Below, in pieces: positions 15,631 through 24,750 of a stretch of 32,105 nt of DNA. Origin of the DNA: Melioribacteraceae bacterium (GTDB lineage Bacteria; Bacteroidota; Ignavibacteria; Ignavibacteriales; Melioribacteraceae). Position numbers and translations under genes: made by a program. The DNA lies in NCBI GenBank assembly GCA_023230485.1, contig JALNXG010000045.1, positions 1-32,105 on the forward strand, written 5' to 3'. Position 1 is the stretch's first letter. Every line of letters starts with the position of its first letter. Under the pieces are notes generated by a model that searched no databases, was not told the origin of the DNA, and saw only the letters and a program-made list of their open reading frames with translations.

Positions 15631-17448
15631 ATGGATAAATCGCATTCTCATTCCGGAATCGGATCGATAGTTAAAGCTTTGGGTCTTGTTTTTGGTGATA
15701 TCGGAACTAGTCCAATATATACTCTTACTGTTATTCTATTGCTTACTGCGCCCACCCAAGATAATATAATGGGAATACTCTCCCTTATATTTTGGACTCT
15801 TATTATTCTTGTTACTTTGGAATATGCGATCCTCGCAATGAGTCTAAGTTCCAAAGGAGAAGGGGGAACGATTGTATTAAAAGAGATTCTTACAAGCTCA
15901 ATTAAGTCGGGACGCAAAATTGCATTCGTTACTTTCCTCGGGTTTATTGGTGTTTCTCTTTTAATGGGTGATGGAGTTATTACTCCTGCAATCTCAATCC
16001 TATCGGCAGTCGAAGGTCTCGAATTTATCCCCGGCATCGGTCATATAAGCGAAAATACTATTGTCATTATTACGATATGTATAACAGTAATGCTCTTCAT
16101 GGTTCAGTCTAAAGGGACTGATAAAGTGGCTTCATCATTTGGACCGATTATGATTCTTTGGTTCTTAGCTCTTTTTATTTCGGGTATCGTTTCTTTATCT
16201 TCTTATCCCGGGATTATTTTTGCGGTTAGTCCTCACTATGCAATCGAATTTTTTATTAATAATGGTTGGACAGGATTTTTTGTTTTATCGGAAGTAATTC
16301 TATGCGCCACAGGCGGTGAGGCAATCTATGCTGATATGGGTCATCTAGGCAGCGAACCGATTAGAAAAGCATGGTACTTTGTTTTCTTCGCCCTCGTCAT
16401 TAATTATTTCGGACAAGGTGCATTTGCATTAAAACATAGCGGTTCTAACATTCTTTTTGGTATGGTAAAATCACAAGCGGAATTTTTATATATCCCTTTT
16501 CTTATCCTTACTTTAATGGCTACTATTATTGCTTCTCAAGCTATGATTAGCGCAATCTTTTCGCTTGTATATCAAGGCATTAGAACCCATATGATGCCTC
16601 TTATGAAGATAAAATATACTTCAGAAGATTTAAAATCGCAGATATATATTAGAGCGGTTAATTGGGGAATGCTAGCCGCTGTAATTTTAATGATATTAGT
16701 TTTTAGAAAATCCGGCAATCTTGCTGCTGCTTATGGTTTTGCAGTCACTGCTACTATGGCTATAAGTGGTTTTTTTATGATCTTTATTTTCCATATTCAA
16801 AAAAAGATATTAAAATTATATCTTGTCATTCTCGTCTTTATAGTAGATATTGCATTCGTTGCTGCAGTAACTACAAAAATCCCACATGGCGGTTATTGGT
16901 CTATTATTATTGCTATGATTCCATTATTTACAATTTGGCTATGGACTTATGGCAATAGTGCAATGAGGAAATCTTTCCGTTCCCTCCCCATTGATACTTT
17001 CCTTACTAGTTACGAACAGATTTACGAACTCGGGAATAATATAAAAGGCACTGCAGTATTTTTTGCACGCGACATTGATATGGTGCCACCATATATAGTG
17101 CACACAATTATTCGTGGTAATATTATTTATGAACATAATATAATTGTTTCCGTAGTTACAATGGATAAACCGTTCGGCGTTCAAAAACTTTTTATTCCAG
17201 ATATTTCAGAAGGACTATCGGGTGTTGAGATTCAGATTGGTTATATGCAATTAGCTAATGTTCATAAGATAATTAAAGAATTAGATGTGGATCCGAAAGT
17301 GATTTTTTATGGAGTTGATGATATCCATGCTAATCGTTTTTTGATGAAACTTTTCGCCGTTATTAAAAGAGCAACTCCTAATTTTGTTCAATTCTATGAA
17401 CTGCCTTATAATAAACTTCATGGAGTGGTAACAAGATTAGAGATATAG
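15631..17448 (+). CDS. kup: Kup-family potassium transporter
   Basis: About 605 aa, an inner-membrane K+:H+ symporter of the KUP/HAK/KT family. The family signature GLVFGDIGTSPIYT is near residues 20-33, followed by about 12 membrane segments with GGEAIYADMGHLG, a conserved cytoplasmic-loop motif, and a C-terminal soluble domain of ~150 residues (from about RSLPIDTFLTS) typical of the family. The ATG at 15631 is preferred over an in-frame TTG at 15622, because 15622 overlaps the end of the preceding gene; the ribosome site is weak, so translation may be coupled. The pairing with an acidic amino-acid symporter suggests a shared role in K+/glutamate balance or osmotic response, which is inference only. 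Confidence 0.93.
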   Translation: MDKSHSHSGIGSIVKALGLVFGDIGTSPIYTLTVILLLTAPTQDNIMGILSLIFWTLIILVTLEYAILAMSLSSKGEGGTIVLKEILTSSIKSGRKIAFVTFLGFIGVSLLMGDGVITPAISILSAVEGLEFIPGIGHISENTIVIITICITVMLFMVQSKGTDKVASSFGPIMILWFLALFISGIVSLSSYPGIIFAVSPHYAIEFFINNGWTGFFVLSEVILCATGGEAIYADMGHLGSEPIRKAWYFVFFALVINYFGQGAFALKHSGSNILFGMVKSQAEFLYIPFLILTLMATIIASQAMISAIFSLVYQGIRTHMMPLMKIKYTSEDLKSQIYIRAVNWGMLAAVILMILVFRKSGNLAAAYGFAVTATMAISGFFMIFIFHIQKKILKLYLVILVFIVDIAFVAAVTTKIPHGGYWSIIIAMIPLFTIWLWTYGNSAMRKSFRSLPIDTFLTSYEQIYELGNNIKGTAVFFARDIDMVPPYIVHTIIRGNIIYEHNIIVSVVTMDKPFGVQKLFIPDISEGLSGVEIQIGYMQLANVHKIIKELDVDPKVIFYGVDDIHANRFLMKLFAVIKRATPNFVQFYELPYNKLHGVVTRLEI

Positions 17449-17449
17449 A

Positions 17450-18160
17450 TTATTTGGGAATGGCGTATCCCAAAGCAACCATTACAAATGCAGGTCCGTT
17501 TATCGCTGCATAGATAATAATTCCTACCCATATATTTTTTTGCTTTTGAACTAAAAATGGTAGTATAAAAAAAAGAGGAATTAAAGTAAGTGCATATTCA
17601 TATCCAAAAGGAATATGAAAAAGCATCCAAAGCAAACCGTTAATAAACCAAGCATATTTTCCGTAAGTTAATTCATGTCGAGGCAAAAAATATCCGCGCC
17701 ATAAAAATTCTTCCCCAATAATATTGAAGAAAAATAAAATAGCCCATACGCCATAAACATAAGTCTCCCATGGATATAATGCCCTTGCCCTTAAATAATA
17801 TGGTGAGGTGATTGTTTTACCTGTTACTACACTTGTCAGATAGATTATAATAGCCATCGAGACAAGAATTAGCATCAATCCTAAAAATGTTATTTCCCAA
17901 TCTTGCTTCGTGAGTTTTTTTAATCGAAATCGTTCGGAGATATTTTTTAATGAAAGTTCAAAACCCTCTTTTTTTATTGCAATTAGTGCACCCGAAAAAA
18001 TTGGAACATAAATAAAAAATGCAGAAACAATCCAACCATGCAGATAGCCGAGATGAAAAGTTCCTCTTATGAATGGCATTCCGAAATAGACCATAAACCA
18101 AAGCCAAACAGCCGCCAAACCATACCAAAATAAGGAGACTCCCGGTTTTATTGCTTTCAT
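17450..18160 (-). CDS. CPBP-family intramembrane metalloprotease homologue
   Basis: A 236-aa protein with about 6-7 membrane helices. CPBP (Abi/Rce1-like) motifs: EEFLWRG with Glu150, Glu151 and Arg155, then a second motif ending in His182 (WMLFHIPFG). At the third motif, normally HxxxN, the residues are YAAIN: Asn221 is kept but the His is Tyr217, so one expected catalytic residue is missing. It may be a weak or inactive member, or use another residue. Members process prenylated or membrane peptides, and many are linked to bacteriocin self-protection. It starts 2 nt after the uvrB stop and ends 1 nt from the convergent kup gene, so it is the last gene of the uvrB operon. Confidence 0.8.
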   Translation of the reverse strand: MKAIKPGVSLFWYGLAAVWLWFMVYFGMPFIRGTFHLGYLHGWIVSAFFIYVPIFSGALIAIKKEGFELSLKNISERFRLKKLTKQDWEITFLGLMLILVSMAIIIYLTSVVTGKTITSPYYLRARALYPWETYVYGVWAILFFFNIIGEEFLWRGYFLPRHELTYGKYAWFINGLLWMLFHIPFGYEYALTLIPLFFILPFLVQKQKNIWVGIIIYAAINGPAFVMVALGYAIPK

Positions 18161-18162
18161 TT

Positions 18163-20178
18163 TTATTTAACCAATTTTTTTAATTTTTCAATTTCATCGC
18201 GCAATGCCGCCGCCCTTTCAAATTCTAAATCCTTTGCCGCATTTATCATTTCGTGATTAAGCTGTTCTATTAAATCATTCTTCTGTTCGTTCGTCATATA
18301 TTTTACAACGGGTTCGGAAACTTTCATAAAAGCCGATACTTCCTTTTCTGTATCTTTCTTTCTTACGTCTGCAATAGAAGTAGATGACATAATCTCTTCG
18401 AGACTTTTAAATACTGTCTGCGGAGTAATGCCATGTTTTTTATTATATTCCATTTGAAGAATTCTTCTTCGTTCGGTTTCATCGATTGTTTTTTTCATCG
18501 AAGCCGTAATCTTATCAGCATACATAATTACGAGACCATTGGAATTACGCGCTGTTCTCCCTGCCGTCTGCATTAATGATCTCTCACTTCTAAGGAATCC
18601 TTCTTTATCCGCATCTATAATAGCAACGAGAGAAACCTCCGGCAAATCTAATCCTTCCCTTAATAAGTTCACTCCAACGAGAACATCAAAATCGCCAAGT
18701 CTAAGATCACGAATAATTTCTACTCTCTCAAGCGAATCAATATCGCTATGAATATATCGAACACGAATATTTAATCGCTCAAGATAATCGGTCAAATCCT
18801 CAGCCATCTTTTTTGTAAGTGTTGTAACGAGTACACGTTCTTTTAATTCAGCGCGCTTTCTTATCTCACCAATTAGATCATCAATCTGACCTGTTATCGG
18901 TCTTACTTCAATCTGAGGATCGAGCAATCCCGTTGGTCTGATAATTTGCTCTACAAATGAACCACCCGACTTAATAAGTTCATAATCTGCGGGAGTAGCA
19001 CTTACATAAATAGCTTTAGAAACCATCCCTTCAAATTCTTCGAATTTTAAAGGACGATTATCTAATGCTGAAGGAAGACGGAAACCATGTTCTACCAATA
19101 CTTCTTTACGAGCTTTATCACCATTAAACATTCCTTTAACCTGCGGTAAAGTAACATGCGATTCATCCAGAATCAAAAGAAAATCTTTTGGAAAATAATC
19201 AAATAAACAGAATGGACGTGAGCCGGGCGGACGAGCATCCATGTGCCGAGAATAATTTTCTATTCCGGAGCAATATCCGATTTCTCGAATCATCTCAATA
19301 TCGAACCGTGTCCGCTGTTCTAATCTCTGCGCTTCTACATATTTCTCGTCTTTCCAATAATATTGCAGACGCTCTTTTAATTCCTCTTCGATTGTAACGA
19401 TTGCTTTATTTACCTGCTCTGTAGTAGTAACAAAATATTTAGCCGGATATATAGGAAGTCCTTCGGAATCTTGGAGTATTTCGCCAGTAATAGAATCAAT
19501 AATAGAGATGCGTTCAACTTCATCGCCCCAAAATTCGATTCTTACGGCTTCTTCATTTTGATATGCGGGAATTACTTCCACTACATCTCCCCTTGCTCTG
19601 AAAGTACCCCTTGTAAATTCTATATCGTTACGCTTATAATAGATATCAATTAGATTACGAAGTAATTTTTTTCTCTCAATCTTTTGCCCTTTGCGAATAA
19701 AAAGAATCTGCCGTGCATATTCTTCCGGTGCACCGATACCATAAATACAACTCACACTCGCAATTATTATTACATCATTCCTTCCTTCGATTAATGCGGT
19801 CGTTGCTTTAAGTCGAAGACGATCGATTTCTTCATTTATCGAAAAATCTTTTTCGATAAATAAATCTTTACGAACTACATAAGCTTCGGGTTGATAATAA
19901 TCATAATAACTGATAAAAAACTCTACTGAATTATTCGGGAAGAACGACTTAAATTCCGAATAAAGCTGAGCGGCAAGCGTCTTGTTATGCGATATTATAA
20001 GTGTCGGCTTATTAATCTCTTTGATTACATTTGAGATAGTAAAAGTTTTACCGCTGCCCGTAACGCCAAGTAGTACTTGATGTTTATTACCCGCTTCAAT
20101 CCCTGCAACAAGTTGTTTAATAGCTTCTGGTTGATCGCCCGAAGGTTTATAGTTTGATACTAATTCAAAATCGGGCAT
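18163..20178 (-). CDS. uvrB: Excinuclease ABC subunit B
   Basis: A 671-aa protein of normal length for UvrB, which verifies DNA damage and forms the pre-incision complex in nucleotide excision repair with UvrA and UvrC. Walker A is GVTGSGKT with Lys44-Thr45. The damage-verifying beta-hairpin region holds YYDYYQPEAYVVRKDLFIEK. Helicase motif II is DESHVT, motif V/VI holds RTARNSNG and NLLREGLDLPEVS, and the C-terminal UVR domain (LIEQLNHEMINAAKDLEFERA) contacts UvrC. All helicase motifs look intact. The ATG follows directly on the TAG of the upstream CcmE-like gene, with no gap, so it is translationally coupled to it. Confidence 0.97.
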   Translation of the reverse strand: MPDFELVSNYKPSGDQPEAIKQLVAGIEAGNKHQVLLGVTGSGKTFTISNVIKEINKPTLIISHNKTLAAQLYSEFKSFFPNNSVEFFISYYDYYQPEAYVVRKDLFIEKDFSINEEIDRLRLKATTALIEGRNDVIIIASVSCIYGIGAPEEYARQILFIRKGQKIERKKLLRNLIDIYYKRNDIEFTRGTFRARGDVVEVIPAYQNEEAVRIEFWGDEVERISIIDSITGEILQDSEGLPIYPAKYFVTTTEQVNKAIVTIEEELKERLQYYWKDEKYVEAQRLEQRTRFDIEMIREIGYCSGIENYSRHMDARPPGSRPFCLFDYFPKDFLLILDESHVTLPQVKGMFNGDKARKEVLVEHGFRLPSALDNRPLKFEEFEGMVSKAIYVSATPADYELIKSGGSFVEQIIRPTGLLDPQIEVRPITGQIDDLIGEIRKRAELKERVLVTTLTKKMAEDLTDYLERLNIRVRYIHSDIDSLERVEIIRDLRLGDFDVLVGVNLLREGLDLPEVSLVAIIDADKEGFLRSERSLMQTAGRTARNSNGLVIMYADKITASMKKTIDETERRRILQMEYNKKHGITPQTVFKSLEEIMSSTSIADVRKKDTEKEVSAFMKVSEPVVKYMTNEQKNDLIEQLNHEMINAAKDLEFERAAALRDEIEKLKKLVK

Positions 20179-20526
20179 CTAATTTCTTATCCTTACTTCT
20201 GCGGCATGAAAATAATCACCATGATAATGACCTCTTAAAGTTACTCTTCCCGATACGTCCATCCCCGGAGGGAGGGAAATGGGTCCAACAACTTTCACCT
20301 GCAATCCCATTGCATCTTCTACATAAAATATTGTCCCACCGGCTTCCGGATCTCTTTGAAATCCTTTTTCCGTTAATACTTTTACCATTATGTCGCGGTT
20401 TGAATTTGAATTTGTGTCGTAATCGGAAAATTTTCCGAGGTCATCAGTCGGACTAAAATAATTAAAGTATAGCAATGCAACTGCCAAAATGACCAACCCG
20501 GGTAATACTAATTTCTGTATATTCAT
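20179..20526 (-). CDS. CcmE-like OB-fold membrane protein without the haem motif
   Basis: A 115-aa protein with an N-terminal membrane anchor (residues ~6-22, LVLPGLVILAVALLYFNY) and a compact beta domain resembling the OB fold of the cytochrome-c maturation haem chaperone CcmE: GTIFYVEDAMGLQVKVVG, then PPGMDVSGRVTLRGHYHGDYFHAAEVRIRN, including the typical ending in which a beta strand carries (F/Y)xAxEV. In true CcmE a His or Cys and a following Tyr after this strand bind haem (the H-D-E-x-Y region), but here the protein stops at the strand, so covalent haem binding by the usual motif is not possible. Its role may be different or reduced. It abuts uvrB with no gap; I know of no repair link. 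Confidence 0.7.
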   Translation of the reverse strand: MNIQKLVLPGLVILAVALLYFNYFSPTDDLGKFSDYDTNSNSNRDIMVKVLTEKGFQRDPEAGGTIFYVEDAMGLQVKVVGPISLPPGMDVSGRVTLRGHYHGDYFHAAEVRIRN

Positions 20527-20632
20527 TTGAAGCTTCCTCTTTTATTTCAAAAACGATTTATATTGTCTGCAAAAGCATTATTTTAGTAATTCTTATTTCT
20601 AAAAATAATACAAATTAATTAAAGGTACGTAT

Positions 20633-21472
20633 GTGAAAAAACCATTCCTAGTTCTGTTTTTAATAACAACCTTAATATATGCCCAAACTCCCGATTCTAC
20701 AAAAAGTTCCTGGAATCCATCTCTAATTGCTGGAGTTAATATATCTCAAGTAGCATTCTCAAAATGGGCTAAAGGGGGCGAAAACGCTATCGCTTGGAGT
20801 TTCTTGGGAGATGGAAAATTAATGAAAGAATTTGATTCCTTAACTTTCAGAAGTAACCTAAAAGTAACTTATGGAAGAACAAAAATCGGCGGCGGTGATT
20901 ATAGAACAACCGATAATGATCTATATTGGGAAAAAGTCCTTTCACTAAAAGTCGGCTGGGCTCTTGATCCTTATGTTAGTAATTTAATTAGAACTGCTGT
21001 AGCTCCGGGATATAATTATAAAGAAACTCCAGCAATACAGATTGCCGATTTCTTTGACCCCGGTTATGTAACACAATCAATTGGTTTTGCTTATGATAAA
21101 CTATCTTTTTTTAGAACTAGATTAGGTATCGCTTTCCAAGAAACCTTTACAAATAAGTATCGCTCTTATTCGGACGATCCCGATACTAAGGATAAACAAG
21201 AGGCATTTAAATTTGAAACTGGTCTCGAATCAATAACAGATGGTGAGATTAAAATTGATGATAATCTTGTGTATAAAACGAAACTGCGTCTTTTTACTCG
21301 ATTTAACCACCTTGATACTTGGGATGTGCTTTTCGATAACGTAATTTCTGCTAAAGTAAATTCATGGCTTTCAGTCAATTTTACTTATTTGGTCGTTTAC
21401 GAAAAAGCTCAATCACCTTATACACAAATAAAACAAACACTTCAAATGGGTATTGTATATACAATATTATAA
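20633..21472 (+). CDS. DUF3078 outer-membrane beta-barrel protein
   Basis: A 279-aa protein that starts with GTG at 20633 (AAAGG ribosome site upstream; an overlapping ATG at 20631 is followed at once by TGA). The signal peptide MKKPFLVLFLITTLIYA is cleaved before QTPDST. The mature part has the DUF3078 signature WNPSLIAGVNISQVAFSKWA followed by KGGENAIAWS and amphipathic strands ending in a C-terminal aromatic-rich strand (VNFTYLVVYEKAQ), consistent with an outer-membrane barrel. The family is widespread in Bacteroidota and has no established function. The next gene, sufE, starts 2 nt after its stop, so they are probably in one transcript. Confidence 0.85.
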   Translation: MKKPFLVLFLITTLIYAQTPDSTKSSWNPSLIAGVNISQVAFSKWAKGGENAIAWSFLGDGKLMKEFDSLTFRSNLKVTYGRTKIGGGDYRTTDNDLYWEKVLSLKVGWALDPYVSNLIRTAVAPGYNYKETPAIQIADFFDPGYVTQSIGFAYDKLSFFRTRLGIAFQETFTNKYRSYSDDPDTKDKQEAFKFETGLESITDGEIKIDDNLVYKTKLRLFTRFNHLDTWDVLFDNVISAKVNSWLSVNFTYLVVYEKAQSPYTQIKQTLQMGIVYTIL

Positions 21473-21474
21473 TT

Positions 21475-21897
21475 ATGACTTTAAAAGAAAAACAAGATGA
21501 GTTAGTAAAAGAATTTGAAAATTTTACAGAATGGGACGATAAATACGCTTTTTTAATAAAATTAGGTAGAGAGTTACCCGAACTGCCCGATGTATTTAAA
21601 ACCGAAAAATATAAAATCAACGGCTGCCAGTCGCAGGTTTGGATGAATGCAAAGCAAACTGATGGCAAAGTATTTTTAGAAGCAGATAGCGATGCCGCAA
21701 TAGTCAAAGGTTTAATTGCGGTTTTAATAAAAGTTTATTCCGGCTCTACTCCCGAAGAGATACTTTCTAATCCACCAGATTTTTTAAGCAAAATCGGAAT
21801 AGATAATCATCTTTCGCCTACTCGTAAAAACGGACTTGGGGCTATGTTAAAACAAATTCAGATGTATGCTTTTGCGCTTAAAGCTATGAAAAAGTAA
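21475..21897 (+). CDS. sufE: Cysteine-desulfuration protein SufE
   Basis: A 140-aa sulfur-transfer protein that accepts persulfide sulfur from the cysteine desulfurase SufS for iron-sulfur cluster assembly. The start is the ATG at 21475, 2 nt after the preceding stop; this makes the catalytic cysteine in the NGCQSQVW motif residue 51, the same number as in Escherichia coli SufE. The acidic start, with EWDDKYAFLIKLGRELPELP, and the closing helix (GLGAMLKQIQMYA) are typical. A longer reading frame begins at 21364 but overlaps the DUF3078 gene. No sufS or sufBCD gene is in the window. Confidence 0.93.
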   Translation: MTLKEKQDELVKEFENFTEWDDKYAFLIKLGRELPELPDVFKTEKYKINGCQSQVWMNAKQTDGKVFLEADSDAAIVKGLIAVLIKVYSGSTPEEILSNPPDFLSKIGIDNHLSPTRKNGLGAMLKQIQMYAFALKAMKK

Positions 21898-21969
21898 TAT
21901 TTATTTAATAGATCTATCATTTATATCGATTTTATTAGAGTTATTTTTAGATATCATTAAGGAGCACAA

Positions 21970-23949
21970 ATGTTTTACGATATTATTAAAAAAGAAGAAT
22001 TTGATAAGGTAAGAGCTTTTACCGGTGATTGGGTATTAAAGATGGAATTATATGCCGAAATGTGCCGTTTTAATACACTCGTTGCAGTTAAAAAAGCAGG
22101 CTCAGGGCATCTTGGTTCTTCTTTGTCCGCAATGGATATTGTAACCTATTTATATTTAAACGAACTCAATATTAAGAGCAAAGGTATCGATTCCGAAGAC
22201 CGCGATATCTATTTCTCATCCAAAGGACATGATGTCCCGGGTCTTTATTCTGTTTTATATTCAATTGGCATCCTTCCCGAAGAAAAATTATTAATGTTAA
22301 GACGGCTTCATGGATTGGATGGTCATCCAGAAGTAAGAATACCCGGAATTGAAGCATCCACTGGTTCGCTCGGTATGGGAATCTCTAAAGGTCGAGGTAT
22401 GGCTTGGGCTAAAACTTATCTCGAAAAAGAAGGGCATGTTTATGTACTTACTGGAGATGGCGAATTTCAGGAAGGACAAATTTGGGAATCGATTCAATCT
22501 ACTGCTCATCAAGATATCACAAATATGACCGTTATTATGGATCATAATAAATATCAAACCGATATGCTCGTGGAAGATGTAAATAATATCGAAGATTTAG
22601 TTGATAAAATTACCGCTTTCGGCTGGCATGTAATTAGAATTGATGGGCATAATTTCGATCTAATGCGCTATACATTTAAAGAACTAAAAATTATTGATGA
22701 TCGACCAAAATTTGTTATAGCAGATACAATTAAAGGGAAAGGCGTTTCATTCATGGAAACCCCTGCCGAGGAAGTAATCTCTGGCAAAACATATTATAAA
22801 TGGCATTCCGGCGCACCAGATGATACAAGTTACGAATTAGGTCTCGATGAACTAACCGAAAGTATTAACATTCTATCCTTTGAACTCGGTATGAATAAAT
22901 TAATTATTCCGACCAACAAAGCCGAAGGAAAAGTTGTTACAAAATCAGACAAGGAATTTGTTACCGATGCTTATGGCGATACCTTGGTAGAGCTAGCGAA
23001 AACAAATGATAAACTTATTGTTTTAGATGGCGATTTAGCTGCCGATTGTAAACTAAGAAAATTTGAATATACTTATCCGGATCGATTTATTGAAAATGGA
23101 ATCGCAGAGCAGGATATGGTTTCAATGGCGGGTGGATTGGCAAGAATGGGGTTGCTTCCGGTAGTCAATACATTCGCGAGTTTTCTTGCCGCACGAGCAA
23201 ACGAGCAGATTTACAATAATGCCGGTGAGAAAACCAAAATTATCTATACATGCCACTTTGCCGGAATGATACCTGCCGGACCGGGAAAATCACATCAAAG
23301 CATTCGAGATATTTCTCTATTTAATGCTTTGCCTAATATGACAATTATTCAACCTTGCAATGGATTAGAGACAAAACTCGCTACCGAATATTGTGTAAAC
23401 GAGGCACAAGATAATTGTATGCTTCGTTTAGTAATCGGGCCCTCGCCTGAAAAAATTAAACTGCCGAAAAACTATGAGTTCAAAGTTGGATTCGGCACTC
23501 CATTAACAAAAGGTAAAGATGCCATTTTATTCGCTTATGGACCAGTTATGCTTCATGAATCTTTAGTTGCAGCGAATCTATTAAAATCTGCCGGATTTAA
23601 ACTGAAAGTTATTAATATGCCGTGGCTAAATAAAGTTAATGATGAATGGCTCGCATCTGAAGTAAAAGGAATTAAAAAAGTATTCGTACTTGAAGACCAT
23701 TCGGTTATTGGTGGACTTGGCGAAAGGATACTCGAATCGTTAGTTAAAACTGATTCGATTAAAGGTAAATCCTTTGAAAAAATTGGGCTTACTGATTATC
23801 CTGAATGCGGAACGCCATTAGAAGTATTGGAATTTCATGGTTTTGATGGAAAATCTTTAGCAATTAGAGTTTCGGGTATTACTGATTTATCGAGCGGGAT
23901 GGAAGAATCCACAGCAAAAGAAAAATACACAGCCGCCGCCCCGCAATAA
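21970..23949 (+). CDS. tkt: Transketolase (single-chain)
   Basis: A 659-aa thiamine diphosphate enzyme that moves two-carbon units between sugar phosphates in the pentose phosphate pathway. Motifs: His47 in GSGHLGSS, the cofactor motif GDGEFQEG starting at residue 162 with the NKYQTD segment ~30 residues on, and in the pyrimidine half ENGIAEQDM with Glu380, which contacts the cofactor. A C-terminal transketolase domain follows (from ~520, AILFAYGPVMLHESLVAA). N- and C-terminal halves, often separate genes in archaea and some bacteria, are fused here. A good ribosome site (AAGGAG) is present. The end, after about residue 645, is Ser/Thr/Ala-rich. 1-Deoxyxylulose-5-phosphate synthase is a more distant alternative, judged unlikely from the motif pattern. 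Confidence 0.92.
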   Translation: MFYDIIKKEEFDKVRAFTGDWVLKMELYAEMCRFNTLVAVKKAGSGHLGSSLSAMDIVTYLYLNELNIKSKGIDSEDRDIYFSSKGHDVPGLYSVLYSIGILPEEKLLMLRRLHGLDGHPEVRIPGIEASTGSLGMGISKGRGMAWAKTYLEKEGHVYVLTGDGEFQEGQIWESIQSTAHQDITNMTVIMDHNKYQTDMLVEDVNNIEDLVDKITAFGWHVIRIDGHNFDLMRYTFKELKIIDDRPKFVIADTIKGKGVSFMETPAEEVISGKTYYKWHSGAPDDTSYELGLDELTESINILSFELGMNKLIIPTNKAEGKVVTKSDKEFVTDAYGDTLVELAKTNDKLIVLDGDLAADCKLRKFEYTYPDRFIENGIAEQDMVSMAGGLARMGLLPVVNTFASFLAARANEQIYNNAGEKTKIIYTCHFAGMIPAGPGKSHQSIRDISLFNALPNMTIIQPCNGLETKLATEYCVNEAQDNCMLRLVIGPSPEKIKLPKNYEFKVGFGTPLTKGKDAILFAYGPVMLHESLVAANLLKSAGFKLKVINMPWLNKVNDEWLASEVKGIKKVFVLEDHSVIGGLGERILESLVKTDSIKGKSFEKIGLTDYPECGTPLEVLEFHGFDGKSLAIRVSGITDLSSGMEESTAKEKYTAAAPQ

Positions 23950-23964
23950 TTTATATCATAAAAA

Positions 23965-23983
23965 AGGCTGCGAGTGGCAGCCT
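23965..23983. terminator. Bidirectional terminator hairpin
   Basis: AGGCTGC (23965-23971) pairs with GCAGCCT (23977-23983), loop GAGTG. An A-run precedes it (T-run on the minus strand) and AATTTATAAATTTTT follows, so it serves both the transketolase gene and the convergent secreted-protein gene. Confidence 0.8.
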
Positions 23984-24018
23984 AATTTATAAATTTTTAT
24001 ACAAATAAGATTACGCTA

Positions 24019-24609
24019 TCAATTTCCATCCGTTAAAGTAATCGGAATTGGCGTTAATTTTACCAAGAATTTACCATTTTCAATATCGACCTTAGGGAGA
24101 TCTTCTGGTGGTGGATATTTATATGATACTTTCTGAACTTCAAATTCAAACTTACCCTCAAACACTAAAGTAGTTGGGTCATATTTCAAAACCACACTTT
24201 TGCCATCTATTGCGTTCCATTGTGGTTTTTCTACACCTTCTGGAAGCCAAATAGCTTCTGATTCCGGTGAAATGCCTTTATCATAATCCGGCGCGAGATA
24301 TTCAAGTGTTGCCGGGAAGTCCTTACCCGTTAGTAATGAAATATTAAAAACGAGGAATAGAACTTTATCACCTTGAGCTGCTTTAATCTGCACGTAGTCA
24401 AGATCATTTCTTTTCTGCAGAGCAGCTTCCTCAATTTTTCCCAGAAAAGTGTTCCCATCAATTTCGCACTCAAAAACAGGATTGAAAGTTACTGTTACAC
24501 TATCTGAAAGAGGCTGCTCCGGTTCTTGTTGTAAAGATGTTTGCGGCATTGCTATACTTATAGTTAATATAATACTATATAGCACCGCTCCGTAGAGTAG
24601 TCTTTTCAT
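24019..24609 (-). CDS. Secreted protein of unknown function
   Basis: A 196-aa protein with an AGGAGATACA ribosome leader before its ATG and a signal peptide (residues 1-~22, MKRLLYGAVLYSIILTISIA). The mature part is acidic and beta-rich with a conserved-looking core (PATLEYLAPDYDKGISP, VVLKYDPTTLVFEGKFEFEVQKV), and PPPEDLPKVDIENGKFLVKL near the end. It has no lipobox, so it is probably periplasmic or secreted, and I recognise no family. It is transcribed on its own, divergent from the CDF transporter gene with a 141-bp shared region. Confidence 0.7.
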   Translation of the reverse strand: MKRLLYGAVLYSIILTISIAMPQTSLQQEPEQPLSDSVTVTFNPVFECEIDGNTFLGKIEEAALQKRNDLDYVQIKAAQGDKVLFLVFNISLLTGKDFPATLEYLAPDYDKGISPESEAIWLPEGVEKPQWNAIDGKSVVLKYDPTTLVFEGKFEFEVQKVSYKYPPPEDLPKVDIENGKFLVKLTPIPITLTDGN

Positions 24610-24750
24610 TGTATCTCCTTTTTATAAGGTTTTATCCTAACGCACATGGTAGGTATTGCAATGTAATAGAAAAAAGACAAATGGTCAATAAAAAAATTTT
24701 TATCAATTCATTTTCTTTCACTATTTTAGTCATAGAGATTAAAGGAAACT

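Noticed and set aside
15648..16037. 129-aa open frame on the minus strand opposite the kup gene
   Set aside because: It is fully inside a strongly conserved coding region on the other strand, has no ribosome site and no recognisable domain, so it is a shadow frame. The same holds for other antisense frames of 60-110 residues in this window.
21364..21474. Longer SufE start
   Set aside because: It lies inside the DUF3078 gene in another frame; the ATG at 21475 gives the usual length and puts the active Cys at residue 51.
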